Positions 1-7,860 of a DNA stretch of 55,229 nucleotides are shown here, one piece after another. The notes beneath the pieces were generated by a model. The model searched no databases, was not told the DNA's origin, and saw only the letters and a list, made by a program, of their open reading frames with translations. The stretch comes from Bacillota bacterium. Lineage in GTDB: Bacteria > Bacillota > Clostridia > Lachnospirales > CAG-274. The first letter of the stretch is position 1. Each line of letters starts with the position of its first letter. The position numbers were made by a program, and so were the translations under genes. The stretch lies in assembly GCA_017460805.1 (NCBI GenBank), contig JAFUAF010000036.1:1-55229 (forward strand), given 5' to 3'.

Positions 1-40
1 ATCACTATAAAAAATATAGTTCTCACAAGTGCAATTTCTC

Positions 41-69
41 TTGTAACATATTTGATTGTATGATATAAT
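41..69 (+). promoter_or_regulatory. sigma-A-like promoter ahead of the truncated phosphatase fragment
   Basis: TTGTAA at 41-46, a 17-bp spacer and TATAAT at 64-69 match a sigma-A promoter. It points at the gene fragment starting near 108. The stretch 1-107 has no open frame continuous with that fragment, so the promoter may have been brought next to it by rearrangement, or it may be chance in AT-rich DNA. Confidence 0.4.
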
Positions 70-107
70 TCCATTATAAACTGATATTGTAAAAATGTCG
101 ATATTAG

Positions 108-479
108 GCTGCTTCTGTGGTGTGCCGATATGAAACATTTAACTCCCTTGATGTTACGGAATACGAACTTCCTTATACACTTGAAACAAAGGTGCCTATC
201 GGCAGCAAGCTTGTTTTTGAAAAGTGGGAGGCGAACGACGGAAAAGAATATATGGCGGTGGAACTTATGTATCAAAGCACGGCACAGTTAAGACAAAATG
301 CCATGCTCGGACTTGATGACCCGCCCGTTATATATCCCCTTTCCTTTGAGGGAATAGAGAAAAACGATGACGGTCTGTATCTTTTTGAAGATATCGATGC
401 ACGCTTTGATGAAGCGATAAACAAGTATGACGAAATGGTGGAAGAGTATTCGGACGATGCTATTCAGGAAGCCGCATAA
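108..479 (+). pseudogene. C-terminal fragment of a histidine-type (clade 2) phosphatase
   Basis: The frame opens just after an in-frame TAG at 105-107 and codes for about 120 residues. They resemble the C-terminal end of clade-2 histidine acid phosphatases (phytase/glucose-1-phosphatase-like): the order IPxGSKLVFEKW, then a strand with ELMYQSTAQLRQ, then DPPVIYPLSFEGI, then an acidic helix, is what I recall for secreted clostridial members. The catalytic RHG motif and the HD motif, which lie in the N-terminal two thirds, are absent, and 1-107 encodes nothing similar in any frame. A GTG at 117 is the only plausible start and lacks a good ribosome binding site. I read it as a 5'-truncated remnant. 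A short domain expressed from the upstream promoter cannot be excluded. Confidence 0.6.
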
Positions 480-492
480 AACCCATAAAAAT

Positions 493-524
493 ACCCGCAG
501 ACGACATATCTGCGGGTGTTTTTG
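493..524. terminator. bidirectional intrinsic terminator
   Basis: A 9-bp stem (ACCCGCAGA at 493-501 with TCTGCGGGT at 509-517) is followed by GTTTTTGTTTTAT. It lies between the rightward phosphatase fragment and the leftward exporter operon and can end transcripts from both sides. Confidence 0.8.
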
Positions 525-539
525 TTTTATCTTTTTATC

Positions 540-2033
540 TTATCTTTCTACTAATTCGGCAACGATCTCAACACCGTCGGTAAGATTTTTTGCATTTGCA
601 TCTATTATAATTTCATCGCCTGCGGAGATGCCCGATTCAACTTCACTGTTTATATTGCCGCGGTGAGCCAGTACAACGGGAACTTCTTTTGCTGTACCGT
701 TGTTGTTTACAAACACATAATAGATCTCGCCTTTTTTGTACAGCGCGCTGTTCGGTACCGTAAGGCCGCTTTCGGTGCTGTATGTAACAAATTCAGCCTC
801 AAGTTCGTAGCCGTCTTTAAGATCCGAAGCATCATCAAGCGTCATAACAACTTTAACGCGGTATTCGTCATTTCCAAGTGCGGATGTTGTCTTTTCGGCA
901 TAGTCATAGATCTCCGCAACCGTGCCCGAATACTCTCTCTTGTCGTTTTTAAGCTTTTGTGTAAGCTTAACTTTGTCGCCTATGTTGATATAAGGTTCTT
1001 CGTTTGTAAGTATATCGGCTTCAACACGAAGGTCGCTTTCGGGTCTGATGACTGCAAGCACCGTACCTGCTTCAACACGGTTTATTTTGTCTGCGGGCAG
1101 GTCGGAAATAATGCCGTCGGCCTGTGCTTTTATAGTACAGCGTGCTATTTTGTCATCCAACTGCTTTATCTCTGTCTGCTTTTCGGATATCTGCGAGTTT
1201 GTATTGGCCTCGGCAAGAGACATCTTGTCGTTTGAAAGCTGTGATTCAAGAGTGTCGCGCTTTGCGTATATCTCTTTAAGCTGAATATCAAAATCTTCCT
1301 GTATGGATTTGTAGTATTCGCTGTTTTCACTGCTGCTCTGGGATGCTCTGGCAACGGCATCGTTGTATTTTTGTGTCGCTTCGTTATAGCTGTTCTGTGA
1401 CGAATTATACTTGTTCTGTGCCTCGTCCATTTCATTTTTGCTTATAACGCCTGCCGAAAACAGTTTGGTTTTGTTATCAAGCTCGTTTTTGTTGAAATCA
1501 AGCTCTGTCTGTGCGGCATCAACAGCGGTTTTAAGTACATCTATATAGGTCTCGGGAGAAACTTCCATATTTTTTTCGTACTTTTTCTGCTTGCGTGCAT
1601 TTTCTATCTGGTCAAGCTGAACATTAAGCTCGTTGATGCTGTTCCTGATATCTTTTTTCTCATAGCTGTCATTCTGCTTTGTTTCATTGAGGTTTGCACG
1701 AAGAGTGGCGATCTCGTCATTGAGCTTCTGCTTTTCAAATTCAAGGTCTTTGCTGCTGACTACTGCTATAACATCGCCCTTTTTTACGGCCTGGTTTTTC
1801 TTCACATTTACGCTTACAACAGCGCCCTCGGTTTCACTTACGCAGTTTATGGTATCGCCGCTTTTAACGTGCGCATTCTCCGTAAAACTGTCTGTGTATT
1901 CGCTTGCGGCGACTTTTACGCAGCGGACTTCTATATCTTCACTTAAAGCCCAGTAAATGCCGTAGCCGATGCCGCCTACGGCTGCGATTGCTACGATTGT
2001 TTTTAAAACTTTTTTTACAATATCTTTTTTCAC
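540..2033 (-). CDS. HlyD/MacA-type membrane fusion (adaptor) subunit of an ABC exporter
   Basis: A 497-residue periplasmic-adaptor-like protein. One N-terminal membrane anchor (about residues 9-29, IVAIAAVGGIGYGIYWAL) is followed by a first half of a lipoyl/barrel-sandwich domain (VNVKKNQAVKKGDVIAVV), a long charged coiled-coil hairpin (about 85-280), the second lipoyl half (ADGIISDLPADKINRVEAG), and a beta-barrel with a membrane-proximal domain at the C-terminus. The start is the GTG at 2033, preceded by AGAAAGGGAG inside the 3' end of the permease gene; an upstream ATG in the same frame at 2084 overlaps the permease and lacks that site. It is the third gene of an operon after the ATPase and permease. 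In Gram-positives such adaptors pair with MacB/FtsX permeases for export of peptides or drugs; the substrate is unknown. Confidence 0.88.
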   Translation of the reverse strand: MKKDIVKKVLKTIVAIAAVGGIGYGIYWALSEDIEVRCVKVAASEYTDSFTENAHVKSGDTINCVSETEGAVVSVNVKKNQAVKKGDVIAVVSSKDLEFEKQKLNDEIATLRANLNETKQNDSYEKKDIRNSINELNVQLDQIENARKQKKYEKNMEVSPETYIDVLKTAVDAAQTELDFNKNELDNKTKLFSAGVISKNEMDEAQNKYNSSQNSYNEATQKYNDAVARASQSSSENSEYYKSIQEDFDIQLKEIYAKRDTLESQLSNDKMSLAEANTNSQISEKQTEIKQLDDKIARCTIKAQADGIISDLPADKINRVEAGTVLAVIRPESDLRVEADILTNEEPYINIGDKVKLTQKLKNDKREYSGTVAEIYDYAEKTTSALGNDEYRVKVVMTLDDASDLKDGYELEAEFVTYSTESGLTVPNSALYKKGEIYYVFVNNNGTAKEVPVVLAHRGNINSEVESGISAGDEIIIDANAKNLTDGVEIVAELVER

Positions 2034-2037
2034 TGTA

Positions 2038-4392
2038 TTACTCCCTTTCTTTAAGGACATCGGTGAGTTCCATATTAAAGACATCCCTTATTATCAAAAT
2101 TACCGAAATAACTGTTGAAACAATACATATTAAAAGTGCGGCTATCCACATTATCGGGAATATCTGCATTGTTATGGTTTCGGTATCACTGCCCGCGGCA
2201 AATTCTATTATGCGGCTCCAGGCGTGTATCCACGGAAGCCCGATCAATATGCCGAAACAGAAATTTATTACCTGTTCAAAAATTATTATTTCGCTTATTT
2301 CGGGTTTTGTCATTCCAAGCACCATAAGAGTACCGAATTCGTTTTTACGCTCTCTTATGCTTATGCCCATGATATTGTATATCATCAGAACACCCGCGAA
2401 TATTGAAAATATCGCAAGGAAATTCATTGTCAGCACAACGGTGCTCATCATTTCCGCATAACTTTTTTTCTGGTCTACCTGTGTAAACATAAAAGAGATA
2501 CTTCGCATTTTGCTTATCTGTGTTTTTATGCTGTCCGTTTTTCCCGGGTCGGCGGTTATCAGAAAAAGGTTTACCTTGTCTGTAACAGGGAAGTATCTTT
2601 TTATGCCTTCGCCGTTTATAAAACTGTACATACCCGAAGCATCTTCCACAATTTGTACAATGGGTACTTCAACGGGCGAATTTGTATAGGTCAGATCGTT
2701 ACATTCTATCTTTACAATGTCGCCTGTTTTTACCTTGAGTTTGTCTGCAAGGTGATGACTCATTATAAGACCGTCGTCACGCGGTTCGTAATACTTGCCG
2801 TACCTGTCCATGATACGGTAAGTTTCCGAATTGTTGTTCAGTACCATAAGCGGTGCATACTCATAATGATTGGCCGCAGTCATAAGTGTCGAATAACTGG
2901 CTGCCGCTTCCGCCCGGTAAACATCTTTCATATTTCTGAGTATATCGTTTGCATCATTTCGGTCTATCAGCTCGGTCAGTTTAACTTTAATGTCATAGTT
3001 TTCTATCTTGCCGAACTGGTCGTTTACCATTTTGTCCACAAGAATATTGTAGGAGCCGAAGGCCGCCACACACGAAAACGGGAATGCAACCGCGACCGCT
3101 ATTATAAGACTTCGGCCTTTGTTTCGAAGCATTGATGTAAGGCCTATTTTTTGTCTTGTGTTAAGCAGTTTGCCCAAAACCGCGGGAACTTTGAAACTGC
3201 CGCCCTTTGGCGCTGCCGCTCTCATACTTTCGGCGGGGTTTATTTTCATAACACCGTTTACACCAAGATAAACCGATATGATCGCCGTAGCAAGTGATAT
3301 AAGTATGGAAATTATCCATGATGATATATGCAGGGTATAGGTATGATCGGGAAGATTGAAATATATCGCATCATCAATGAATAGAAATTTTCCAACCATC
3401 TCGGCAGGAATAAGAAACAGTGCACCGCCGGCAATACCTATTACAACGGCCTGTTTCATATACTGCGTAAGAATTTCCATATTGCTTGCGCCAAAGGCTT
3501 TCATAGTACCGATAAGTATTCTGTCCTTATCTATCATCTTTTTAAGCACTATATAAAGCATAAACACGGTAACAGCCATAAAAATTGTAGGTATGACCGA
3601 GATTATCAGATTATACATATCTATCTCTTCGGTTACACCGTTAAAGCTTTCCTGGTCTTTCCTTTCGGTTATCGAAACAACGGAGTAGGGCTTGAGCATC
3701 TGTTCTATGCTGTATCTTACATCCGAATATGCAACGCCGTCCGAAAGTTTTATACCAAGGTTTGTTACCTCCCCGTGCGCGCCCAAAAGCTTTTCAAGAC
3801 CATCCGTGCTCATTGCCGCTATATCAAATACGGAGCTGTCGGGAGAAGTTGCCGATTCGTCCGCCGTGCTTGTCATCCTCTCCGAGGAGTAGGCAATACC
3901 GCGGCAGGTCAGCTTTTTTGTTTTGTTATTGGCAATAACGGTTATTTCATCGCCGCTTTGGATATTGTATATATCACACATTTTTTTACTGATATAAATA
4001 TCCGTGTCGCTCATATTGTCGGGCTCGGGTATCAGCAAAAGCTTGTTCATGTTGTCATCGGGGCTGTAGGCCATGGCGTGGATGGTTATTACCTTTGTTT
4101 CGCCGTCGCGCAAAAGACGCATATTTCCTTCAAGCCGTCCGAAACTGTCGTCTATGCCGTCTATGTCCTCAAGTATGCTTACCTTTTGCTTAGGCATGGA
4201 TGTTACTTCCACAAAGACATCGGCAAATGACGTTTGGTTAAAATATTCCGAGCATTTTTCTTCAAAAATAATATTAAAGTTGGTCATGCCCGTAAATATA
4301 AGTGCGCCCATGGCGATTATAAGCACCGCACCTATATATGAAATTTTATTCTGCCCAATCGTTCGCAGAATGTTTCTGAAAAATCTTCTCAT
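2038..4392 (-). CDS. ABC transporter permease with two FtsX-type domains
   Basis: A 784-residue membrane protein with a duplicated FtsX/MacB_PCD layout. A first helix (about 16-38) precedes an extracytoplasmic MacB-like domain; three helices follow near 250-375 (LIISVIPTIFMAVTVFML, VVIGIAGGALFLIPAEM, IISILISLATAIISVYLG). A second copy begins near 420 with another first helix, a second outer domain and three final helices (near 655-770). It lies 13 bp downstream of the ATPase gene and 4 bp upstream of the adaptor gene, so the three form one operon. The layout is that of mechanotransmission ABC exporters, in which ATP hydrolysis in the cytoplasm moves the outer domains. The exported compound cannot be told from the sequence. 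Confidence 0.9.
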   Translation of the reverse strand: MRRFFRNILRTIGQNKISYIGAVLIIAMGALIFTGMTNFNIIFEEKCSEYFNQTSFADVFVEVTSMPKQKVSILEDIDGIDDSFGRLEGNMRLLRDGETKVITIHAMAYSPDDNMNKLLLIPEPDNMSDTDIYISKKMCDIYNIQSGDEITVIANNKTKKLTCRGIAYSSERMTSTADESATSPDSSVFDIAAMSTDGLEKLLGAHGEVTNLGIKLSDGVAYSDVRYSIEQMLKPYSVVSITERKDQESFNGVTEEIDMYNLIISVIPTIFMAVTVFMLYIVLKKMIDKDRILIGTMKAFGASNMEILTQYMKQAVVIGIAGGALFLIPAEMVGKFLFIDDAIYFNLPDHTYTLHISSWIISILISLATAIISVYLGVNGVMKINPAESMRAAAPKGGSFKVPAVLGKLLNTRQKIGLTSMLRNKGRSLIIAVAVAFPFSCVAAFGSYNILVDKMVNDQFGKIENYDIKVKLTELIDRNDANDILRNMKDVYRAEAAASYSTLMTAANHYEYAPLMVLNNNSETYRIMDRYGKYYEPRDDGLIMSHHLADKLKVKTGDIVKIECNDLTYTNSPVEVPIVQIVEDASGMYSFINGEGIKRYFPVTDKVNLFLITADPGKTDSIKTQISKMRSISFMFTQVDQKKSYAEMMSTVVLTMNFLAIFSIFAGVLMIYNIMGISIRERKNEFGTLMVLGMTKPEISEIIIFEQVINFCFGILIGLPWIHAWSRIIEFAAGSDTETITMQIFPIMWIAALLICIVSTVISVILIIRDVFNMELTDVLKERE

Positions 4393-4405
4393 TTATATGC
4401 TTCAC

Positions 4406-5110
4406 CTACCATTCCACTTCATCGGGGGTAAGCGGCTTTTCATTTACAACTACTTTTTCTATGTGACCGTCCCTGAAATAAAAGACCTTATCCGCAACAT
4501 AAGCAATATTTGCATTATGTGTAACAACAATAATGGTCTTATTGTATTTTTGGTTGAAATCAAGCAGTAATTTAAGTACGTCCACACCCGTTTTGGTATC
4601 AAGCGCGCCCGTAGGCTCGTCACACAGCAAAAGATCGGGGTTCTTGCAAAGCGCACGCGCTATAGCCACACGCTGCTGCTGACCGCCCGACATTTTTGCG
4701 GGGAAGTAGTCCGCACGTTCCGCAAGTCCTACCGCAGCCAAAAGTTCCTTGGGGTCAAGCGCATTGTTTGTAAGCTCTGCCGCCAGTTCGATATTTTCTA
4801 TAGCGGTAAGGTTTGGCATAAGGTTATAAAACTGAAAAATAAAACCCACATATTTGCGCCTGTAATCCGTAAGTCCGCTTTTTGAAAGCTTATGTACTTC
4901 TATATCGTTATAAAACAGCTTACCGTCGGTTATGGTCTCTATGCCGCCGATAATGTTCAGCATAGTACTTTTGCCCGAACCCGACGGCCCGAGAACTACT
5001 ACAAATTCGCCCTCGTTAATGCTAAAATCAACACCTCTCAGTGCGTTTACAACAATTTCGCCGCTTATAAATTTTTTTATAAGACCCTCAGCTCTTAAAA
5101 TTTCTTTCAT
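4406..5110 (-). CDS. ABC transporter ATP-binding protein (MacB/LolD family)
   Basis: A 234-residue nucleotide-binding subunit with every core motif: Walker [10 protein letters not shown] (about residue 44), Q-loop FQFYNL, signature [15 protein letters not shown], Walker [13 protein letters not shown] and H-loop VVTHN. This motif set is typical of the MacB/LolD/FtsE group that pairs with FtsX-type permeases, which is the next gene downstream. I place the start at the ATG at 5110, with GGTGA five bases upstream; a GTG at 5122 in the same frame is the alternative. It is the first gene of the operon, transcribed from the promoter at 5253-5281. Confidence 0.9.
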   Translation of the reverse strand: MKEILRAEGLIKKFISGEIVVNALRGVDFSINEGEFVVVLGPSGSGKSTMLNIIGGIETITDGKLFYNDIEVHKLSKSGLTDYRRKYVGFIFQFYNLMPNLTAIENIELAAELTNNALDPKELLAAVGLAERADYFPAKMSGGQQQRVAIARALCKNPDLLLCDEPTGALDTKTGVDVLKLLLDFNQKYNKTIIVVTHNANIAYVADKVFYFRDGHIEKVVVNEKPLTPDEVEW

Positions 5111-5175
5111 TTCCGTCACCACTGTTTCTTTTATAATTGGTGTTTAATAAAAATATTTATCGGAAGATTTAACTT

Positions 5176-5189
5176 GCAATAAATATTGC
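5176..5189. promoter_or_regulatory. small palindrome in the exporter operon leader
   Basis: GCAATAAATATTGC is an inverted repeat with 5-bp arms in the 5' untranslated region of the leftward ABC operon, about 60 bp downstream of its promoter. It could be a repressor site. No family is recognised. Confidence 0.25.
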
Positions 5190-5252
5190 GAAATACTTTG
5201 ATTTCACGCTATTAAACTTTTTGAATTGAGAAAATGGGCTTTCTTCCTGTTT

Positions 5253-5281
5253 ATTATACCATGATAACGCCTTTTTTTCAA
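5253..5281 (-). promoter_or_regulatory. sigma-A promoter of the ABC exporter operon
   Basis: Read leftward: TTGAAA (5276-5281), exactly 17 bp, TATAAT (5253-5258). The predicted start near 5246 gives a leader of about 135 nt. The rest of the AT-rich gap from 5282 to 5459 shows no other feature. Confidence 0.7.
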
Positions 5282-5459
5282 CTGATATTTTTTAAGAACG
5301 TTTTAAAGAGCGTTTTTCAAGAGTATTTTTAAAGAAAATAACTATACAAAAATTCTTTTTTGTGATACTGTAATATTAAATGACGATTTTTTAAGAAACG
5401 GAGATAAAAAATAAAAAACTAAAAAACATAAAAAAATACTTAAACATAAAAAATACTTA

Positions 5460-5497
5460 AAAAGGAAGATGCCGCTTTGACATCTTCCTTTTGTTTA
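5460..5497. terminator. intrinsic terminator, bidirectional
   Basis: A 12-bp stem, AAAAGGAAGATG with CATCTTCCTTTT, encloses a 9-nt loop and has U-rich flanks on both strands. It ends the leftward gene that stops at 5513. Confidence 0.8.
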
Positions 5498-5512
5498 CAT
5501 TTTTTGTTTATT

Positions 5513-6160
5513 TTATTTTACTTTTGAACTTATCTCTTCGGGTATGTGTTCAAGTATATAATTTTTTACCAAATCAAAATCTTCGTCTTTCACATATACT
5601 TGATTATTGCTGAAAGGCGCATTTAAATAGATAGTGTGATGCGCCCTTGATATTTTTATCCTTTTTACCTTGTCGAAATCCGTGCTGAGGCTGTCATGCG
5701 TTGCGGCAAGCAGCCCGGCACCGGCAGCCGAAGGTTTTCCCGCTGCTGCGCCTATCATGGCCGTGAGCCATCCCGAGGCTTTGACCTTGTCAAACTGCTT
5801 TTCCATCTGTCGGTGGATAATGCCCTTGTCGTCCATCTCAAAAATGACCATATAGCGCCAACCGTACTGTTTTGCAACCATAAGATAGGCTATTATGCCT
5901 ATCACACAAAAAACAAGCGCAAGTATCAGAAAAAATTTGGCTGTTTCCAAAAAGGTTTCAAGGTCAAGGTCGTTTCCTATCAGGTTCAGAAAGTTCGCAA
6001 ACAGCCATACCGCAAAAAATGATATTCCCAGTACTTTCCATACAGTGAATAATATGACGGGGTTTTTAAGCATATCAAAGGGATAGACCCAGCGGTATTT
6101 GCCGTCATTGCAAAGCGTAACACGTTCGGCGTTAAACCCTTCGCTGTTTTGTTTTGACAT
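5513..6160 (-). CDS. two-helix membrane protein of unknown function
   Basis: A 215-residue protein I do not recognise. It has a cytoplasmic-looking N-terminus (YRWVYPFDMLKNP), two hydrophobic helices (about 34-56 and 72-95), and a soluble C-terminal half with beta-rich segments (WRYMVIFEMDDKGIIHRQ, VKRIKISRAHHTIYL), suggesting a PH-like or YcxB-type domain. A glycine/alanine-rich stretch (AMIGAAAGKPSAAGAGLLAA) interrupts that half. It has a strong ribosome binding site (GGAGGGACGTTT before the ATG), its own promoter at 6199-6227 and its own terminator, so it is monocistronic. Confidence 0.75.
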   Translation of the reverse strand: MSKQNSEGFNAERVTLCNDGKYRWVYPFDMLKNPVILFTVWKVLGISFFAVWLFANFLNLIGNDLDLETFLETAKFFLILALVFCVIGIIAYLMVAKQYGWRYMVIFEMDDKGIIHRQMEKQFDKVKASGWLTAMIGAAAGKPSAAGAGLLAATHDSLSTDFDKVKRIKISRAHHTIYLNAPFSNNQVYVKDEDFDLVKNYILEHIPEEISSKVK

Positions 6161-6198
6161 AAACGTCCCTCCTTTTGCGTTTTCTTAATTTTATAAAT

Positions 6199-6227
6199 AT
6201 TATATAATATTTTTGCCCTATTGTAAA
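6199..6227 (-). promoter_or_regulatory. sigma-A promoter for the two-helix membrane protein
   Basis: Read leftward: TTTACA, 17 bp, TATAAT, with the start site about 30 bp before the ribosome binding site. Confidence 0.65.
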
Positions 6228-6375
6228 CAGAAGTTTTTCTGCCTGCGAAAAATTATTCCGGATTTTGTGTAATATAACTGAAAAAAGTAGAAATGGAACA
6301 AAACCGAAGATCGTGTAAACGAAACGGTCTGAAGAAAAATTGACGGGGAGAGATGATCGGTTGTCAAAAAAATAC

Positions 6376-6404
6376 TGGACAGAAAAGATTTGTTATGATA
6401 AAAT
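6376..6404 (+). promoter_or_regulatory. sigma-A-like promoter for the MocR-type regulator
   Basis: TGGACA (6376-6381), 17 bp, TAAAAT (6399-6404), about 40 bp before the start codon. MocR regulators often bind near their own promoters; no clear direct-repeat operator was found here. Confidence 0.5.
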
Positions 6405-6444
6405 AAAGTAAGTTAGTGTAAACTTATTCGATGTTGGTGAGCTT

Positions 6445-7707
6445 ATGTTTATTTTAAATTCGGGCGCGGATGTGCCGCTTTACGTTCAGATATATGAACA
6501 GATAAAAAAAGATATAGCGGACGGCAGGCTTGAGGGCGGCGACAGGCTGGATCCAAGCAGGCAGCTTGCTCAAAGCATAGGTGTGAGCCGCAATACCGTC
6601 GATTTAGCGTATGAAAAGCTTTTATCCGAGGGCTATATCATAAGCCGCGCAAGACGGGGTTATTTTGTCGAGGATATCCGTCAGCCGTATGCGGCGGAAA
6701 GACCCAAGGAAAAGAAAAAAGCAGTTTTTGATATGCGTGAGGGCAGTGTGTGTGCCGAAAATTTCCCGCTCAGCAAGTGGAAGCAATGTGCGGCAAAAGC
6801 GCTGACAAATGATGCGGTCTTTACTTCTGCGCCGACTTTCGGCACGGATGAATTAAAGGCGGAAACGGTGGATTTTTTGTATCGCTACCGCAGTATACGC
6901 TGTTCGGCGGAAGATGTTTTTATTTTCGGCGGTATGGAAAGCTGTATGGGGTCGGTATTTACGGCTCTCGGCAGGGATACCGTGCTTTATTTTGCAGAGG
7001 ATGAAAACAGCGCCGCTCCCGAAATAGCCGCAATGTGCGGTATGGATATAAATACGGGCGGTTTGGATAATGCGTTTGAGGGAAACTGCGTGTATTTAAG
7101 GGCGTTTTGCGGCGATAAATATTTATCTGGGGAAAAACGCAGAGAAGCCACAAAAAGAGCGGAAGAGAACAATGTTATAATTATAGAAAACGATACGGGT
7201 TTTTTCTATGCGGGCAATATGACAAAACTGCCTGCCCTGCGGGCTTATAGCGAAGAAAACGTTATTTATACGGGTACTTTTGCGGATATTATATTCCCCG
7301 CGGGGATAGCTTATGCGGTCGTGCCGAAGCAAATTGCGGATAAGCTGAATAAAATGAAACGGTGTTTTTCATGTGCCGATGTTTTTACACAGCTGACCCT
7401 TACTTATTTTTTAAGGGATAAAAACAGGGACAGATACCTGTACAGAATGGCAGGCTGTGAGAGAGAAAAGCTTGAAGAAATGGCGGATGAGTGCAAAAAG
7501 CTTTTCGGCAGGGCAGAAGCGAATTATGCCGACTGTACCGTATCAATAGCCGATACTTCCGCACAGGAGATATGCCAAAGGGCGGAAAAATCGGGTGTGC
7601 TTGCGGATATGCAGGGGGACAAACTTGTGCTTTGCAGCCGCGGTATCAAAAAAGAAGATGTGCGCGCGGCGGTAAGGCTGTTATATAATGCCGCCGTTGA
7701 GAACTAA
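6445..7707 (+). CDS. GntR/MocR-family transcriptional regulator with a degenerate aminotransferase domain
   Basis: A 420-residue protein with an N-terminal GntR winged helix (about 1-75, PLYVQIYEQIKKDIADGRL, GVSRNTVDLAYEKLLSEGYI) joined by a basic linker to a class-I aminotransferase fold, as in MocR/PdxR/GabR regulators, which sense PLP or an amino compound. Two positions are unusual. The usual PLP-binding motif GTFSK reads GTFAD (Asp281 in place of Lys), and the arginine of the following PxxRxGY segment is replaced (PAGIAYAVVP). The conserved aspartate region (IIENDTGFFY) is kept. At 420 residues it is also shorter than the usual 460-480. The protein probably still binds DNA but cannot form the normal Schiff base. 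Its target is unknown; the iron operon starts 150 bp downstream but has its own regulatory sites. Confidence 0.82.
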   Translation: MFILNSGADVPLYVQIYEQIKKDIADGRLEGGDRLDPSRQLAQSIGVSRNTVDLAYEKLLSEGYIISRARRGYFVEDIRQPYAAERPKEKKKAVFDMREGSVCAENFPLSKWKQCAAKALTNDAVFTSAPTFGTDELKAETVDFLYRYRSIRCSAEDVFIFGGMESCMGSVFTALGRDTVLYFAEDENSAAPEIAAMCGMDINTGGLDNAFEGNCVYLRAFCGDKYLSGEKRREATKRAEENNVIIIENDTGFFYAGNMTKLPALRAYSEENVIYTGTFADIIFPAGIAYAVVPKQIADKLNKMKRCFSCADVFTQLTLTYFLRDKNRDRYLYRMAGCEREKLEEMADECKKLFGRAEANYADCTVSIADTSAQEICQRAEKSGVLADMQGDKLVLCSRGIKKEDVRAAVRLLYNAAVEN

Positions 7708-7740
7708 AAGCTGTTATGCTTAGCATGACGGCTTTTTTAT
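7706..7740 (+). terminator. intrinsic terminator after the MocR gene
   Basis: AAAAGCTGTTATGCT (7706-7720) pairs with AGCATGACGGCTTTT (7722-7736), followed by a T run. It separates the regulator from the iron operon. Confidence 0.7.
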
Positions 7741-7774
7741 TTGCTGGCACTATAAAATTTTATTTATCTGGCAC

Positions 7775-7803
7775 TTTACATAGGAGTTAGGGTATGCTAA
7801 CAT
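7775..7803 (+). promoter_or_regulatory. promoter of the iron-uptake operon
   Basis: TTTACA (7775-7780), 17 bp, TAACAT (7798-7803). The weak -10 and the overlapping DtxR-like box fit a repressible promoter. Confidence 0.55.
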
Positions 7804-7805
7804 AT
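7787..7805 (+). promoter_or_regulatory. candidate DtxR/IdeR-type operator, box 1
   Basis: TTAGGGTATGCTAACATAT matches 14-15 of 19 positions of the DtxR/IdeR consensus (TTAGGTTAGSCTAACCTAA) by manual alignment and covers the spacer and -10 of the promoter. Binding of a metal-loaded repressor here would shut off the operon when iron is plentiful. Confidence 0.55.
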
Positions 7806-7817
7806 TCGGTAGTGAAA

Positions 7818-7836
7818 ATAAGTTAACCAAAACTAA
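7818..7836 (-). promoter_or_regulatory. candidate DtxR/IdeR-type operator, box 2
   Basis: On the minus strand TTAGTTTTGGTTAACTTAT matches 14 of 19 positions of the same consensus. Its centre is 31 bp from that of box 1, about three helical turns, so two repressor units could sit on the same face. It lies just downstream of the expected transcription start. Confidence 0.45.
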
Positions 7837-7860
7837 TTGGTAACATTCCGGAGGCGTACA

